Counted from the first letter of the stretch, positions 24,067 to 33,444 are shown. The stretch: DNA of 64,000 nt from Citrobacter sp. RHB25-C09 (GCF_013836145.1 NZ_CP057483.1:3782001-3846000), one strand, 5' to 3'. The notes: generated by a model from the letters alone, not told the origin. Numbers and translations are program-made.

Positions 24067-24796
24067 AGACCCGGAAGCCGGGGTTGAGGAACGATTCGCG
24101 CGGGGTGTAGTCCAGCGGCTTGCCCTGCCAGTCGTGAACGTGCGCCCCGGCAGCAGCAGCCACGGCGTGACCTGCGGCGGTATCCCAGACACAGGTCGGC
24201 CCGAAGCGCGGATACAGCTGCGCCTGTCCTTCCGCCACCAGGCAAAATTTCAGTGACGAGCCGATTGACGTGGTCTGGTGTTCACCCAGTTGCTGTAAAT
24301 ACTCTTTTAGCTCGTTGTCCGCATGAGAACGGCTGATCACCACCAGCGGAGGACGCGCATCACGAACCTGGATCTGCTTGCGCACGCCGCACTCTTCTTT
24401 CCAGGCTTTACCGTCTGCCGCGCTGTACATCACCTTCATCACCGGGGCGTAAACCACGCCCAAAACCGGCTTACCGTTCTCGATCAGCGCGATATTGACG
24501 GTAAACTCGCCATTGCGCTTAATAAACTCTTTGGTACCGTCCAGTGGGTCGACCAGCCAGTAACGCTGCCAGTGTTGACGCGCCTCCCAGCTCGGGGGGG
24601 CTTCTTCAGAGAGTACCGGGATGTCTGGCGTTAACTGCGTTAACCCCTCCAGGATGACGGTATGAGCAGCAATATCCGCCGCCGTGACCGGAGAATCATC
24701 CGGCTTGCTGGTCACCTCCATCGGCTTGATTCCATCATAGACTTGCATAATGGCATCGCCCGCATTCCGTGCAAGCTGGCATACATGTTCTAACAT
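24056..24796 (-). CDS. cysQ: 3'(2'),5'-bisphosphate nucleotidase CysQ
   Basis: 246 residues of the lithium-sensitive inositol-phosphatase superfamily. It hydrolyses PAP (3'-phosphoadenosine 5'-phosphate) to AMP and removes the toxic by-product of sulfate assimilation and of acyl-carrier protein activation. The metal motifs are present: DPLDGTKEFIKRNGEF and, near the end, VWDTAAGHAVAAAAGA. The start MLEHVCQLARNAGDAIMQVY matches K-12. A terminal overlap with ytfJ is conserved. Confidence 0.96.
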   Translation of the reverse strand: MLEHVCQLARNAGDAIMQVYDGIKPMEVTSKPDDSPVTAADIAAHTVILEGLTQLTPDIPVLSEEAPPSWEARQHWQRYWLVDPLDGTKEFIKRNGEFTVNIALIENGKPVLGVVYAPVMKVMYSAADGKAWKEECGVRKQIQVRDARPPLVVISRSHADNELKEYLQQLGEHQTTSIGSSLKFCLVAEGQAQLYPRFGPTCVWDTAAGHAVAAAAGAHVHDWQGKPLDYTPRESFLNPGFRVSIY

Positions 24797-24984
24797 TCTC
24801 CACCTCTTTTATGGCAGTGGCCTTAACTCGTTGTTTTACTTATACCCTATCGTTGGAGGATCCGCCAACTGTGATAGCGACTGCGGTTTCCACTGCTGAT
24901 TTCATGGCATGATTCACAGTTATGTAAGCAAAAAAGCTTATATACATTTTCTTTTGTGGTTCAGATCTTAAAGGATGCCCCCTG

Positions 24985-26928
24985 ATGATTAAGTTTAGTG
25001 CAACGCTACTGGCCACGCTGATCGCAGCCAGCGTGAACGCCGCGACCGTCGATCTTCGTATTATGGAAACCACTGATTTGCATAGCAATATGATGGATTT
25101 CGATTATTACAAAGATACCGCAACCGAAAAATTTGGCCTGGTGCGTACTGCAAGTCTGATCAACGCCGCGCGTGGTGAAGTGAAAAACAGCGTGTTGGTG
25201 GATAACGGCGATCTGATTCAGGGGAGCCCGCTGGGTGACTATATGGCGGCAAAAGGACTAAAGGATGGCGACATCCATCCCGTCTATAAGGCGCTGAATA
25301 CGCTGGATTACGCCGTCGGTAACCTGGGTAATCACGAATTTAACTACGGACTGGAATATCTTCATAAGGCGCTGGCTGGCGCGAAATTCCCCTACGTTAA
25401 TGCCAACATCATCGACGTTAAGACGCAAAAGCCGCTTTTTACGCCTTATCTGATTAAAGAGACGGACGTCGTTGATAAAGAAGGCAATAAGCAGACGCTA
25501 AAGATCGGCTATATCGGTTTTGTACCGCCGCAGATCATGACCTGGGATAAGGCCAACCTGAGCGGCAAAGTGACGGTGAATGACATCACTGAAACCGCAC
25601 GCAAATATGTGCCGGAAATGCGCGAGAAAGGCGCCGATGTGGTGGTCGTGATTGCTCACTCCGGGTTGTCTGCCGATCCGTATCAGAGCATGGCGGAAAA
25701 CTCAGTTTACTACCTCAGCGAAGTGCCTGGCGTTGACGCCATTATGTTTGGTCATGCTCATGCCGTTTTCCCCGGCAAGGATTTTGCCAGTATCAAAGGT
25801 GCGGATATCGCGAAAGGCACCCTGAACGGCGTACCGGCGGTGATGCCGGGCATGTGGGGCGATCATCTGGGCGTGGTCGATCTGGTACTCAACAATGACG
25901 GTGGAAAATGGCTGGTCACTCAGGCAAAAGCCGAGGCGCGCCCGATTTACGATGCCGTCGCGAAGAAATCCCTCGCCGCTGAAGACAGCAAGCTGGTGGA
26001 TATCCTGAAGACCGACCACGACGCCACGCGCGAGTTTGTCAGCAAGCCGATCGGTAAATCCGCCGATAATATGTATAGCTATCTGGCCCTGGTACAGGAC
26101 GACCCGACCATTCAGGTGGTGAACAATGCGCAGAAAGCGTATGTGGAACATTTTATTCAGGGCGATCCGGACCTGGCGAAACTACCGGTACTGTCTGCCG
26201 CTGCGCCGTTTAAGGTTGGCGGACGTAAGAACGATCCGGCAAGTTTTTCTGAAGTTGAAAAAGGTCAGCTCACCTTCCGTAATGCTGCCGATCTCTACCT
26301 CTACCCGAACACCCTGGTGGTGGTCAAAGCCAGTGGTAAAGAGGTGAAAGAGTGGCTCGAGTGCTCGGCCGGTCAATTTAACCAGATTGATGTGAACAGC
26401 AGCCAACCGCAGTCGCTGATCAACTGGGACGGTTTCCGCACCTATAATTTCGACGTGATCGACGGCGTGGAGTACCAGATTGATGTTTCACAACCTGCCC
26501 GCTATGACGGTGAATGTCAGACGGTGAACCCGAAAGCCGAGCGCATCAAGAACCTGACCTTTAAGGGTAAACCCATCGCTCCGAACGCCACGTTCCTCGT
26601 CGCCACCAATAACTATCGCGCCTATGGCGGCAAATTTGCCGGAACCGGCGACAGCCACATTGCTTTTGCCTCCCCTGATGAGAACCGCTCGGTACTGGCA
26701 GCATGGATTAGCGCAGAATCTAAACGGGCGGGAGAAATTCATCCGGCGGCGGATAACAACTGGCGACTGGCTCCGATTCACAGCGACAAGACGCTCGATA
26801 TCCGTTTCGAAACGTCGCCCACGGAAAAAGCCGCCGCGTTTATTAAAGAGAAAGGGCAATATCCGCTGAAGCACGTCGCGAATGATGAGATTGGTTTCGC
26901 GATTTATCAGGTCGATTTGCGTAAATAA
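24985..26928 (+). CDS. cpdB: Periplasmic 2',3'-cyclic-nucleotide phosphodiesterase/3'-nucleotidase
   Basis: 647 residues, the K-12 length. The signal peptide (1-19) ends VNA/ATVDLR. A metallophosphatase domain (about 22-300) has ETTDLHSNMMDFDYY, VDNGDLIQGSPLGDY, GNLGNHEFNYG and GHAHAVFPG. A 5'-nucleotidase C-terminal domain follows, with TNNYRAYGG. It lets cells use external 2',3'-cNMPs and 3'-nucleotides, and homologues hydrolyse extracellular cyclic dinucleotides. A REP pair follows. Confidence 0.97.
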   Translation: MIKFSATLLATLIAASVNAATVDLRIMETTDLHSNMMDFDYYKDTATEKFGLVRTASLINAARGEVKNSVLVDNGDLIQGSPLGDYMAAKGLKDGDIHPVYKALNTLDYAVGNLGNHEFNYGLEYLHKALAGAKFPYVNANIIDVKTQKPLFTPYLIKETDVVDKEGNKQTLKIGYIGFVPPQIMTWDKANLSGKVTVNDITETARKYVPEMREKGADVVVVIAHSGLSADPYQSMAENSVYYLSEVPGVDAIMFGHAHAVFPGKDFASIKGADIAKGTLNGVPAVMPGMWGDHLGVVDLVLNNDGGKWLVTQAKAEARPIYDAVAKKSLAAEDSKLVDILKTDHDATREFVSKPIGKSADNMYSYLALVQDDPTIQVVNNAQKAYVEHFIQGDPDLAKLPVLSAAAPFKVGGRKNDPASFSEVEKGQLTFRNAADLYLYPNTLVVVKASGKEVKEWLECSAGQFNQIDVNSSQPQSLINWDGFRTYNFDVIDGVEYQIDVSQPARYDGECQTVNPKAERIKNLTFKGKPIAPNATFLVATNNYRAYGGKFAGTGDSHIAFASPDENRSVLAAWISAESKRAGEIHPAADNNWRLAPIHSDKTLDIRFETSPTEKAAAFIKEKGQYPLKHVANDEIGFAIYQVDLRK

Positions 26929-26933
26929 CCTGA

Positions 26934-27004
26934 GTGCCGGATGGCGCTGCGCTTATGAGGCCTACGGTTTGCAGGCCAGATAAGGCGTTAGCCGCCATCA
27001 GGCA
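26934..27004. repeat. BIME between cpdB and ytfH
   Basis: One REP unit (GTGCCGGATGGCG to TTATGAGGCCTAC) is followed by an inverted unit (GCAGGCCAGATAAGGCG to GCCGCCATCAGGCA). It lies between convergent genes; its last bases cover the ytfH stop codon. Confidence 0.85.
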
Positions 27005-27372
27005 CTTTCTCTTTGCGCCAGCACCTGTGGCAGGTTCAATTCAATCCAGTCTGCCAGCGCGGCCACTTTCTCGCTGACCTGCATGCCAAGCGGCGTCAGG
27101 CTGTACTCCACGTGTGGCGGGACCACCGGATACGACACGCGATTGATAAACCCATCCTGCTCCAGCGCCTGGAGCGATTGTGCCAGCATTTTTTCGCTCA
27201 CGCCGCCCATCTTACGGCGTAAATCGCTGAATCGATGCGTACCTTCACGTAGCGCGACCAGAATCAAAACGCCCCAGCGACTAGTGACATGTTTAAGCAC
27301 ATCGCGAGATGGGCACTGTTCGGCAAATAAATTGCCGTCGCGTAGTTGTTGAGAAAGCGTCGGAGAGGACAT
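26998..27372 (-). CDS. ytfH: HxlR-family redox-type repressor QorR (YtfH)
   Basis: 124 residues from the ATG at 27372 (MSSPTLSQQLRDGNLFAEQC), close to K-12 YtfH; an upstream in-frame ATG overlaps the operator and is rejected. Winged-helix HxlR fold, with RFSDLRRKMGGVSEKMLAQSLQALE as recognition region. The single N-terminal cysteine in EQCPSRDVL is conserved in the family and is often redox-sensitive. It diverges from qorB across a short gap with an inverted repeat, so it probably controls qorB and itself. Confidence 0.92.
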   Translation of the reverse strand: MSSPTLSQQLRDGNLFAEQCPSRDVLKHVTSRWGVLILVALREGTHRFSDLRRKMGGVSEKMLAQSLQALEQDGFINRVSYPVVPPHVEYSLTPLGMQVSEKVAALADWIELNLPQVLAQRESA

Positions 27373-27395
27373 TTCATACTTACCTTTTTGTGCGT

Positions 27396-27412
27396 ACTTA
27401 CTAAAAGTAAGT
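27396..27412. promoter_or_regulatory. Probable QorR operator
   Basis: ACTTACT and AGTAAGT flank AAA, a near-perfect dyad between divergent ytfH and qorB. A further ATACTTAC half-site lies nearby at about 27376-27383. HxlR regulators bind dyads of this kind in their own divergent promoters. Confidence 0.65.
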
Positions 27413-27461
27413 TTAAGTGGTAGCGTACTCAAACACAATAGATACGTTAAGGAGTCACCTC

Positions 27462-28310
27462 ATGATTGCTATTACCGGCGCAACAGGCCAACTAGGCCAA
27501 CACGTTATCGAAAGCCTGCTAAACACCGTTCCTGCGAGCCAAATTGTCGCGATAGTGCGCAACCCAGCGAAAGCCGCCGCATTGAGCCAACGGGGGATTT
27601 CCGTGCGCCAGGCTGACTACAACGATGAAACCACATTCACCGCTGCGTTGCAGGATGTCGAAAAATTACTGCTGATATCTTCAAGCGAGGTTGGACAGCG
27701 CGCGTCGCAGCATCGCAAGGTGATCAACGCGGCGAAGCGCGCTGGAGTGAAATTTATCGCCTACACCAGCCTGCTACATGCAGATCGTTCCCCGCTTGGC
27801 CTGCACGTCGAGCATGTTGAAACGGAAAAGATGCTCGCGGAATCTTCAATTCCTTATGCGCTGTTGCGTAACGGTTGGTATACCGAAAACTATCTGGCAA
27901 GTGCGCCTGCCGCTCTGGAACATGGCGTATTTATTGGAGCTGCCGGCGAGGGCCGGATTGCCTCCGCGACGCGTGCAGATTATGCCGCCGCCGCTGCACA
28001 AGTGATCGGTACCGAGGGTCATGCCGGGAAAGTGTACGAACTGGCCGGTGATGAGAGCTGGACACTGGGCCAACTGGCCGCTGAACTGAGTAAACAGAGC
28101 GGTAAAAATGTCGTCTACCAGAACTTAAGCGAAGCCGATTTTGCCGCGGCGCTAAAGGGGGTCGGGTTACCTGCGGGCCTTGCGGATATGCTGGCTGACT
28201 CTGATACCGGCGCCTCAAAGGGAGGACTCTTCGATGACAGCCACACGCTGAGCAAATTGATTGGTCGCCCGACGACAACGCTGGCCAACAGTGTCAAAGG
28301 CATACTGTAG
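27462..28310 (+). CDS. qorB: NAD(P)H:quinone oxidoreductase QorB (YtfG)
   Basis: 282 residues from the ATG at 27462 (MIAITGATGQLGQHVIESLL), preceded by AAGGAGTCACCTC; the frame is open to 27417 without a ribosome site. It is an atypical short-chain NmrA-like fold with the NADPH-binding GATGQLG at 6-12. QorB reduces quinones with NADPH. Slightly shorter than K-12 (286). Controlled, it appears, by the divergent HxlR repressor. Confidence 0.94.
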   Translation: MIAITGATGQLGQHVIESLLNTVPASQIVAIVRNPAKAAALSQRGISVRQADYNDETTFTAALQDVEKLLLISSSEVGQRASQHRKVINAAKRAGVKFIAYTSLLHADRSPLGLHVEHVETEKMLAESSIPYALLRNGWYTENYLASAPAALEHGVFIGAAGEGRIASATRADYAAAAAQVIGTEGHAGKVYELAGDESWTLGQLAAELSKQSGKNVVYQNLSEADFAAALKGVGLPAGLADMLADSDTGASKGGLFDDSHTLSKLIGRPTTTLANSVKGIL

Positions 28311-28390
28311 TGTTAATAATTAGTTAACTGTTGTGGCGTCCTGGGGCATCCTCTCTGATAATGACAAGACGATGTCCTGGGAGAAATGAC

Positions 28391-29215
28391 GTGCAAGGTG
28401 TACCCGAGCAGTTTAGCGATGAGAAAGACCGCGCCCGCTTCCGCCACCTGGCGCAGATCCCGGGCGTGGAGTTGTATCATGCGCATATCTCGCGCTACGC
28501 CTTTGAGCCGCACACTCATGAAGCCTTCGGCATTGGCGCGATAGAAGCCGGTGCTGAACGCTTTCGCTATCGGGGGACCCAGTACGTTGCCCCCGCGTAC
28601 TCCGTCGTGACCATGAATCCGGATGAACTTCACACTGGCGAAGCCGAAACGGCCGACGGCTGGCGCTATCGGATGATCTATCTGGAGCCAGACCTGTTGG
28701 AAGAGGTGACCGGGATCCGCCACTGGTGGTTTCACGACGTCACCCGCCACGACCCCGGGCGTTCACAGAAGATCTGCTCGCATATCCATGGGCTCTGGCA
28801 TACCGACGATCCGTTAGCGCAAAAAGGAATGCTGCTCGATCTCATCGACACGTTCCGGCCACTGGCCCGTCATGCGCCGGTCGCGCAGGAAGGCGGTCAT
28901 CGCTTTACGCGCGTGCGGGAGTATCTGCATGACAACTATATGCACCCGGTGACTCTGGATGAACTGGCGCGCGTTGCGGCACTCAGCCCCTGGCATTTTC
29001 AGCGTCAGTTCAAAGCGCACTTCCACGTTACACCACACCAGATGCTGATGGCGATTCGCCTGTGGCGGGCAAAGTCATTTCTTACCCTCGGTATGCCCGC
29101 AGCAGACGTCGCCGCCGCCACTGGCCTGACCGATCAGTCTCACCTTACCCGCGCTTTTACGCATCGTTACGGGATTACTCCCGTGCGCTATCAAAAGCAG
29201 GTTTATTCTCGCTAA
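28391..29215 (+). CDS. AraC-family transcriptional regulator with an N-terminal cupin
   Basis: 274 residues from a GTG at 28391 with GGGAGA about 6 bases upstream; the frame is open to 28331 without a ribosome site. The N-terminal cupin (about 20-100) shows the EPHTHEAFGIGAIEAGAERF metal/ligand-type motif. The C-terminal double helix-turn-helix (about 175-274) has TLDELARVAALSPWHFQRQF and AADVAAATGLTDQSHLTRAF, then the closing YGITPVRYQ. The domain order matches regulators often found beside EamA or LysE exporters, and ytfF starts 75 bases downstream on the same strand, so it may activate ytfF. K-12 has no such gene here. Confidence 0.88.
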   Translation: MQGVPEQFSDEKDRARFRHLAQIPGVELYHAHISRYAFEPHTHEAFGIGAIEAGAERFRYRGTQYVAPAYSVVTMNPDELHTGEAETADGWRYRMIYLEPDLLEEVTGIRHWWFHDVTRHDPGRSQKICSHIHGLWHTDDPLAQKGMLLDLIDTFRPLARHAPVAQEGGHRFTRVREYLHDNYMHPVTLDELARVAALSPWHFQRQFKAHFHVTPHQMLMAIRLWRAKSFLTLGMPAADVAAATGLTDQSHLTRAFTHRYGITPVRYQKQVYSR

Positions 29216-29290
29216 TGCGCAAGCTCATACAATACGCTTCCGTTTTCCCTGCCTACACTTTCCACCACTCTCTCAATGCGGATGTAAAAA

Positions 29291-30283
29291 ATGATTAGCG
29301 GCGTGATGTATGCCCTGCTGGCGGGGCTAATGTGGGGACTCATCTTCGTTGGACCGCTGATCGTACCGGACTATCCGGCAGTATTGCAGTCAATGGGGCG
29401 CTATCTGGCGTTGGGACTGATCGCCCTGCCGCTGGCCTGGCTCGGCCGTGTACGACTTCGACACCTCACGCGTAAAGACTGGCTGACCGCGCTGGCGCTG
29501 ACGATGATGGGCAACCTGATTTACTACGTCTGCCTCGCCAGTGCTATTCAGCGCACCGGTGCGCCGGTATCAACGATGATTATCGGTACGTTGCCGGTGG
29601 TCATTCCGATATTCGCTAATCTGCTCTATAGCCATCGCGACGGCAGGCTATCCTGGCGGCGCTTAGCGCCTGCGCTGGTGCTGATGGGGCTTGGTCTACT
29701 GTGCGTAAACATTGCGGAGTGGAATCAGGGACTGTCCGATTTTAGCGGCTGGCGCTATGGTTCAGGTATTGCGCTGGCGCTGGTCTCGGTGGGATGCTGG
29801 GCCTGGTATGCGCTGCGTAATGCCCGTTGGCTGCGGGAGAATTCCGATAAACACCCGATGATGTGGGCGACGGCGCAGGCGCTGGTAACACTGCCCGTAT
29901 CGCTTCTGGGATACCTTATCGCCTGCCTGTGGCTGCATAACCAAACGCCGGACTTCACGCTGCCCTTCGGCCCTCGCCCTGCGGTATTTATTGGGCTAAT
30001 GCTGGCGATTGCGATCCTGTGCTCATGGGTTGGCGCGCTCTGCTGGAACGTCGCCAGCCAGCGATTGCCAACGGTGATCCTCGGTCCGTTAATCGTTTTT
30101 GAGACGCTCGCGGGCCTGCTGTATACCTTCATTTTACGTCAGGAACTCCCGCCTGCACTGACCGTCAGCGGCATCGTGCTACTGGTTGTCGGCGTTGTGG
30201 TGGCGGTCAGAGCAAAGCCAGAAAAGCCTAACCTGGTGCCCGTTTCACTTCCTGAGAACACCCCTGCTCCGAAAGAGTTATAG
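29291..30283 (+). CDS. ytfF: EamA-family inner-membrane transporter YtfF
   Basis: 330 residues, ten predicted membrane segments as two EamA repeats. It starts MISGVMYALLAGLMWGLIFV and keeps the K-12 YtfF pattern throughout, with a longer C-terminal tail. The substrate is unknown; relatives export amino acids or metabolites. It follows the araC gene on the same strand. Confidence 0.92.
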   Translation: MISGVMYALLAGLMWGLIFVGPLIVPDYPAVLQSMGRYLALGLIALPLAWLGRVRLRHLTRKDWLTALALTMMGNLIYYVCLASAIQRTGAPVSTMIIGTLPVVIPIFANLLYSHRDGRLSWRRLAPALVLMGLGLLCVNIAEWNQGLSDFSGWRYGSGIALALVSVGCWAWYALRNARWLRENSDKHPMMWATAQALVTLPVSLLGYLIACLWLHNQTPDFTLPFGPRPAVFIGLMLAIAILCSWVGALCWNVASQRLPTVILGPLIVFETLAGLLYTFILRQELPPALTVSGIVLLVVGVVVAVRAKPEKPNLVPVSLPENTPAPKEL

Positions 30284-30293
30284 CTTCGCTTTA

Positions 30294-30316
30294 AAGATGC
30301 ATTTAAAATGCACTTT
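30294..30316. promoter_or_regulatory. NsrR-binding site of ytfE
   Basis: A 23-bp near-perfect dyad (11-1-11): left arm AAGATGCATTT, right arm AAATGCACTTT. It agrees with the published NsrR consensus except one central right-arm position. It ends 26 bases before the ytfE ATG, in the core promoter. It implies nitric-oxide-induced expression through NsrR, whose gene is at 60909-61334. Confidence 0.85.
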
Positions 30317-30342
30317 ATATTATTAAGAATGAGGTAACGGCT

Positions 30343-31005
30343 ATGGCTTATCGCGATCAACCCTTAGGTGAACTGGCGCTCTCTATTCCTCGCGCTTCGG
30401 CACTGTTTCGTAAGTACGATATGGATTACTGCTGCGGCGGTAAACAGACGCTGGCCCGCGCTGCTGCGCGTAAAGAGCTGGACGTTGAGTCGATTGAAGC
30501 CGAACTGGCGCTGCTGGCTGAACAGCCGGTTGAAAAAGACTGGCGTGTGGCTCCGCTGGCTGAAATCATCGACCATATCATTGTCCGTTACCATGACAGA
30601 CACCGCGAACAGTTACCGGAGCTGATCCTGCAAGCAACCAAGGTTGAGCGCGTTCATGCCGACAAGCCGAATGTACCGAAAGGGTTGGCAAAATATCTGA
30701 CCATGCTGCATCAGGAGCTTTCCAGCCACATGATGAAAGAGGAACAGATCCTGTTCCCGATGATCAAGCAAGGTATGGGCAGCCAGGCGATGGGGCCCAT
30801 CAGCGTGATGGAAAGTGAGCATGACGAAGCGGGCGAACTGCTGGAAGTGATTAAGCACACCACCCAGAACGTGACCATTCCGCCGGAAGCATGTACCACA
30901 TGGAAAGCGATGTATAACGGGATTAACGAACTGATCGATGATCTGATGGAGCACATCAGTCTGGAAAATAATGTTCTGTTCCCGCGTGCGTTAGCCGGGG
31001 AATAA
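30343..31005 (+). CDS. ytfE: Iron-sulfur cluster repair di-iron protein YtfE (RIC)
   Basis: 220 residues, the K-12 length. An N-terminal ScdA domain has the MDYCCGGKQTL cysteine pair at 30-31. A hemerythrin-like domain carries the histidine and glutamate ligands of the di-iron centre (H84, H129, E133, H160, H204, E208 by K-12 numbering; HIIVRYHDRHREQLPEL, LHQELSSHMMKEE, ESEHDEAGE and MEHISLENNVLFPR are visible). It repairs Fe-S clusters after nitrosative and oxidative damage. Confidence 0.97.
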   Translation: MAYRDQPLGELALSIPRASALFRKYDMDYCCGGKQTLARAAARKELDVESIEAELALLAEQPVEKDWRVAPLAEIIDHIIVRYHDRHREQLPELILQATKVERVHADKPNVPKGLAKYLTMLHQELSSHMMKEEQILFPMIKQGMGSQAMGPISVMESEHDEAGELLEVIKHTTQNVTIPPEACTTWKAMYNGINELIDDLMEHISLENNVLFPRALAGE

Positions 31006-31010
31006 CACTT

Positions 31011-31090
31011 TGCCGGATGGCGGCTGCGCCTTATCCGGCCTACAAATCATGCTTAACCGTAGGCCCGGTAAGCGCTAGCGCCACCGGGCA
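31011..31090. repeat. BIME between ytfE and cycA
   Basis: TGCCGGATGGCGGC to TTATCCGGCCTAC, then GTAGGCCCGGTAAGC to CACCGGGCA. It lies between two convergent genes. Confidence 0.88.
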
Positions 31091-31096
31091 TTGCCA

Positions 31097-32506
31097 TTAA
31101 CGTACGCCTGCCTTGCGCTTTTTACCGATAAATAACCAGCCCAGCCCCAGCGCGATAAACCACAGCGGCGTAACGATCAGCGCCTGGCGGGTATCGTCCT
31201 CCAGCGTCAGCAGCACGATGACGAACACAAAGAACGCCATGCAGACCCAGCACATCAGTTTCCCGAGCGGCATCTTGTAGATCGATTTCTCATGCAGGTG
31301 CGGACGCTGTTTGCGATACACCAGGTAGGAACAAAGGATAATCGTCCACACAAACATAAACAGGATCGCCGAGACCGTGGTAATCATGGTGAATGCGCCA
31401 ATTACGCTTGGGTTCACGTACAGCATGACCACCCCGCCCAGCAGGCAGATACAGGAGAAGGTTAGCCCTTTCGCCGGCACCGCGCGTTTAGACAGTTTGG
31501 CGAACGCGCTCGGTGCTACGCCTTCCTGCGCCAGACCGAATAACATACGGCTGGTGGAGAACACACCGCTGTTTGCCGACGAAGCCGCAGAGGTGAGTAC
31601 CACAAAGTTGATCACGCTGGCCGCCGCAGGCAGGCCGACCAGGACAAACAGTTCCACGAACGGGCTCTTATCCGGCACCACGGAACTCCACGGCGTCACG
31701 GACATAATGACAATCAGCGCGAAGACGTAGAACATGATGATACGAATCGGAATAGAGTTAATCGCACGCGGCAGAGATTTCTCTGGATCTTTCGTTTCCG
31801 CCGCAGTCGTTCCCACCAGTTCAATACCCACAAACGCGAACACCGCAATCTGGAAGCCTGCAAAGAAGCCGCTAATCCCTTTCGGGAACCATCCGCCGTC
31901 ATTCCACAGATGAGCAAAAGACGCTTCCACACCGGTTGGCGACTGGAAGTGCATGGCAACCATCACCAGACCGACAATAATCAGCGAAACGATAGCCACG
32001 ATTTTGATCATCGCAAACCAGAACTCCATTTCACCAAACATTTTCACGGTGGCGAGGTTCAGGCTTAGCAGCAGGACAATAACCGCCAGCGAGGCGACCC
32101 AATCCGAAAGCCCGGGGAACCAGAACTGCGCATAGGCAGTGATAGCCACGACGTCCGCCATACCGGTGACCACCCAGCAGAACCAGTAGGTCCAGCCCGT
32201 GAAATAGCCCGCCCACGGCCCAAGCAGATCGGAGGCGAAATCGCTGAAAGATTTGTATTCAAGATTCGAGAGCAGCAATTCTCCCATTGCACGCATCACG
32301 AAAAAGAGCATGAAGCCGATGATCATATAAACAAAAATGATCGACGGTCCGGCGAGACTGATCGTTTTGCCCGATCCCATAAACAAGCCAGTGCCAATGG
32401 CACCGCCAATCGCGATAAGCTGAATATGTCGGTTTGTAAGATTGCGCCGTAGCGACTGTTCGGTCGGAGCCTGTTCGTCGGCAGCGACTTTGACCTGATC
32501 TACCAT
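31097..32506 (-). CDS. cycA: D-serine/D-alanine/glycine:H+ symporter
   Basis: 469 residues, twelve membrane segments, amino-acid permease (APC) family. It starts MVDQVKVAADEQAPTEQSLR, with the family motif GGAIGTGLFMGSGKTISLAGP near 35-55. It brings in glycine, D-alanine, D-serine and the antibiotic D-cycloserine. In E. coli its mRNA is repressed by the sRNA GcvB; the leader here was not folded. A REP pair follows the stop. Confidence 0.96.
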   Translation of the reverse strand: MVDQVKVAADEQAPTEQSLRRNLTNRHIQLIAIGGAIGTGLFMGSGKTISLAGPSIIFVYMIIGFMLFFVMRAMGELLLSNLEYKSFSDFASDLLGPWAGYFTGWTYWFCWVVTGMADVVAITAYAQFWFPGLSDWVASLAVIVLLLSLNLATVKMFGEMEFWFAMIKIVAIVSLIIVGLVMVAMHFQSPTGVEASFAHLWNDGGWFPKGISGFFAGFQIAVFAFVGIELVGTTAAETKDPEKSLPRAINSIPIRIIMFYVFALIVIMSVTPWSSVVPDKSPFVELFVLVGLPAAASVINFVVLTSAASSANSGVFSTSRMLFGLAQEGVAPSAFAKLSKRAVPAKGLTFSCICLLGGVVMLYVNPSVIGAFTMITTVSAILFMFVWTIILCSYLVYRKQRPHLHEKSIYKMPLGKLMCWVCMAFFVFVIVLLTLEDDTRQALIVTPLWFIALGLGWLFIGKKRKAGVR

Positions 32507-32823
32507 GTTTTTTCTTCCTGTACCTGTCTGTGTTGTGCGGGCTCTGCGGCCTTTAATGTGTTCATAGTAAGGCTATGATACGACGATCCTGTTATCAGGA
32601 CTCATCGATATTAGGTAAGAATCGGAGGGATGAGTACTACGATTTAGCAATAATGTTAATTATATGTTTAAAGTGAGTGTCATATCACTATGCTAATGGG
32701 AATTAGTTCACAAAAATACGCATCACTTATCTTTTAGCAAGATAAAATACCGTCTTCAGTTGATTCAGCGGTTTTATTATTTTACGTCTGTTCCCTCCGA
32801 ATGAAGGGAACAGAAGATACGGC
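32507..32823 (-). promoter_or_regulatory. cycA leader and promoter region
   Basis: 317 bases between fklB and cycA. A hairpin at 32788-32813 (CTGTTCCCT/AGGGAACAG) just past the fklB stop may end fklB transcripts, though no strong U-run follows. The rest is AT-rich and must carry the cycA promoter and its GcvB-target leader. No small reading frame is convincing. Confidence 0.5.
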
Positions 32824-33444
32824 TTACAGGATTTCCAGCAGCTCGACGTCAAATACCAGGGTGCTGAACGGCGGGATTGCAGCGCCTGCGCCACGCTCGC
32901 CATAGGCCAGTTCCTGAGGGATGGTCAGTTCCCATTTTGAGCCAACCGGCATCAGGGTCAGCGCTTCAATCCAGCCTGGGATCACGCCGTTAACCGGGAA
33001 TTCAGCCGGTTCGCCACGGGCAACAGAGCTGTCAAAGACGGTACCATCGATCAGTTTACCGGTGTAGTGAACGCGAACGCGGTCAGTACGTGCCGGGATA
33101 GCGCCTTCGCCCTGGGTCAGTACGCGGAATTGCAGGCCTGACTCGGTGCTGTTTACGCCTTCTTTTTCACGGTTCTGTTCCAGATATTTCACGCCATCTG
33201 CTGCCATCGCCTGGAAGCGCTCGCGACGAACGGCATCCGCACGCTCATGAATTTCACGCAGGGCGCGATGTACCACATCAACCGGCACGGCAGGTTGTTT
33301 ACCTTCCAGCGCATCAGCAATACCCGCAACCAGCGCTTCAGGCAACAGCCCTTCCAGTCCGGATTCGCTCAGTTGCTGGCCTACCTGCAAACCAATGCCG
33401 TAGCTTGCTTGCGCTTCGATAGTGTCAAAAGTTGGGGTTGCCAT
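32824..33444 (-). CDS. fklB: FKBP-type peptidyl-prolyl isomerase FklB (FKBP22)
   Basis: 206 residues from the ATG at 33444 (MATPTFDTIEAQASYGIGLQ), the K-12 length; the frame is open to 33552 without homology. An N-terminal dimerisation domain (about 1-90) precedes an FKBP domain (about 120-206) with VRVHYTGKLIDGTVFDSS, GWIEALTLMPVGSKWEL and YGERGAGAAIPPFSTLVFDV. It is cytoplasmic, since there is no signal peptide, unlike FkpA. Confidence 0.96.
   Translation of the reverse strand: MATPTFDTIEAQASYGIGLQVGQQLSESGLEGLLPEALVAGIADALEGKQPAVPVDVVHRALREIHERADAVRRERFQAMAADGVKYLEQNREKEGVNSTESGLQFRVLTQGEGAIPARTDRVRVHYTGKLIDGTVFDSSVARGEPAEFPVNGVIPGWIEALTLMPVGSKWELTIPQELAYGERGAGAAIPPFSTLVFDVELLEIL

Noticed and set aside
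32664..32688. GTGA...TCAC pair upstream of cycA as a CRP site
   Set aside because: Spacing is 8 bases and flanking bases do not fit.
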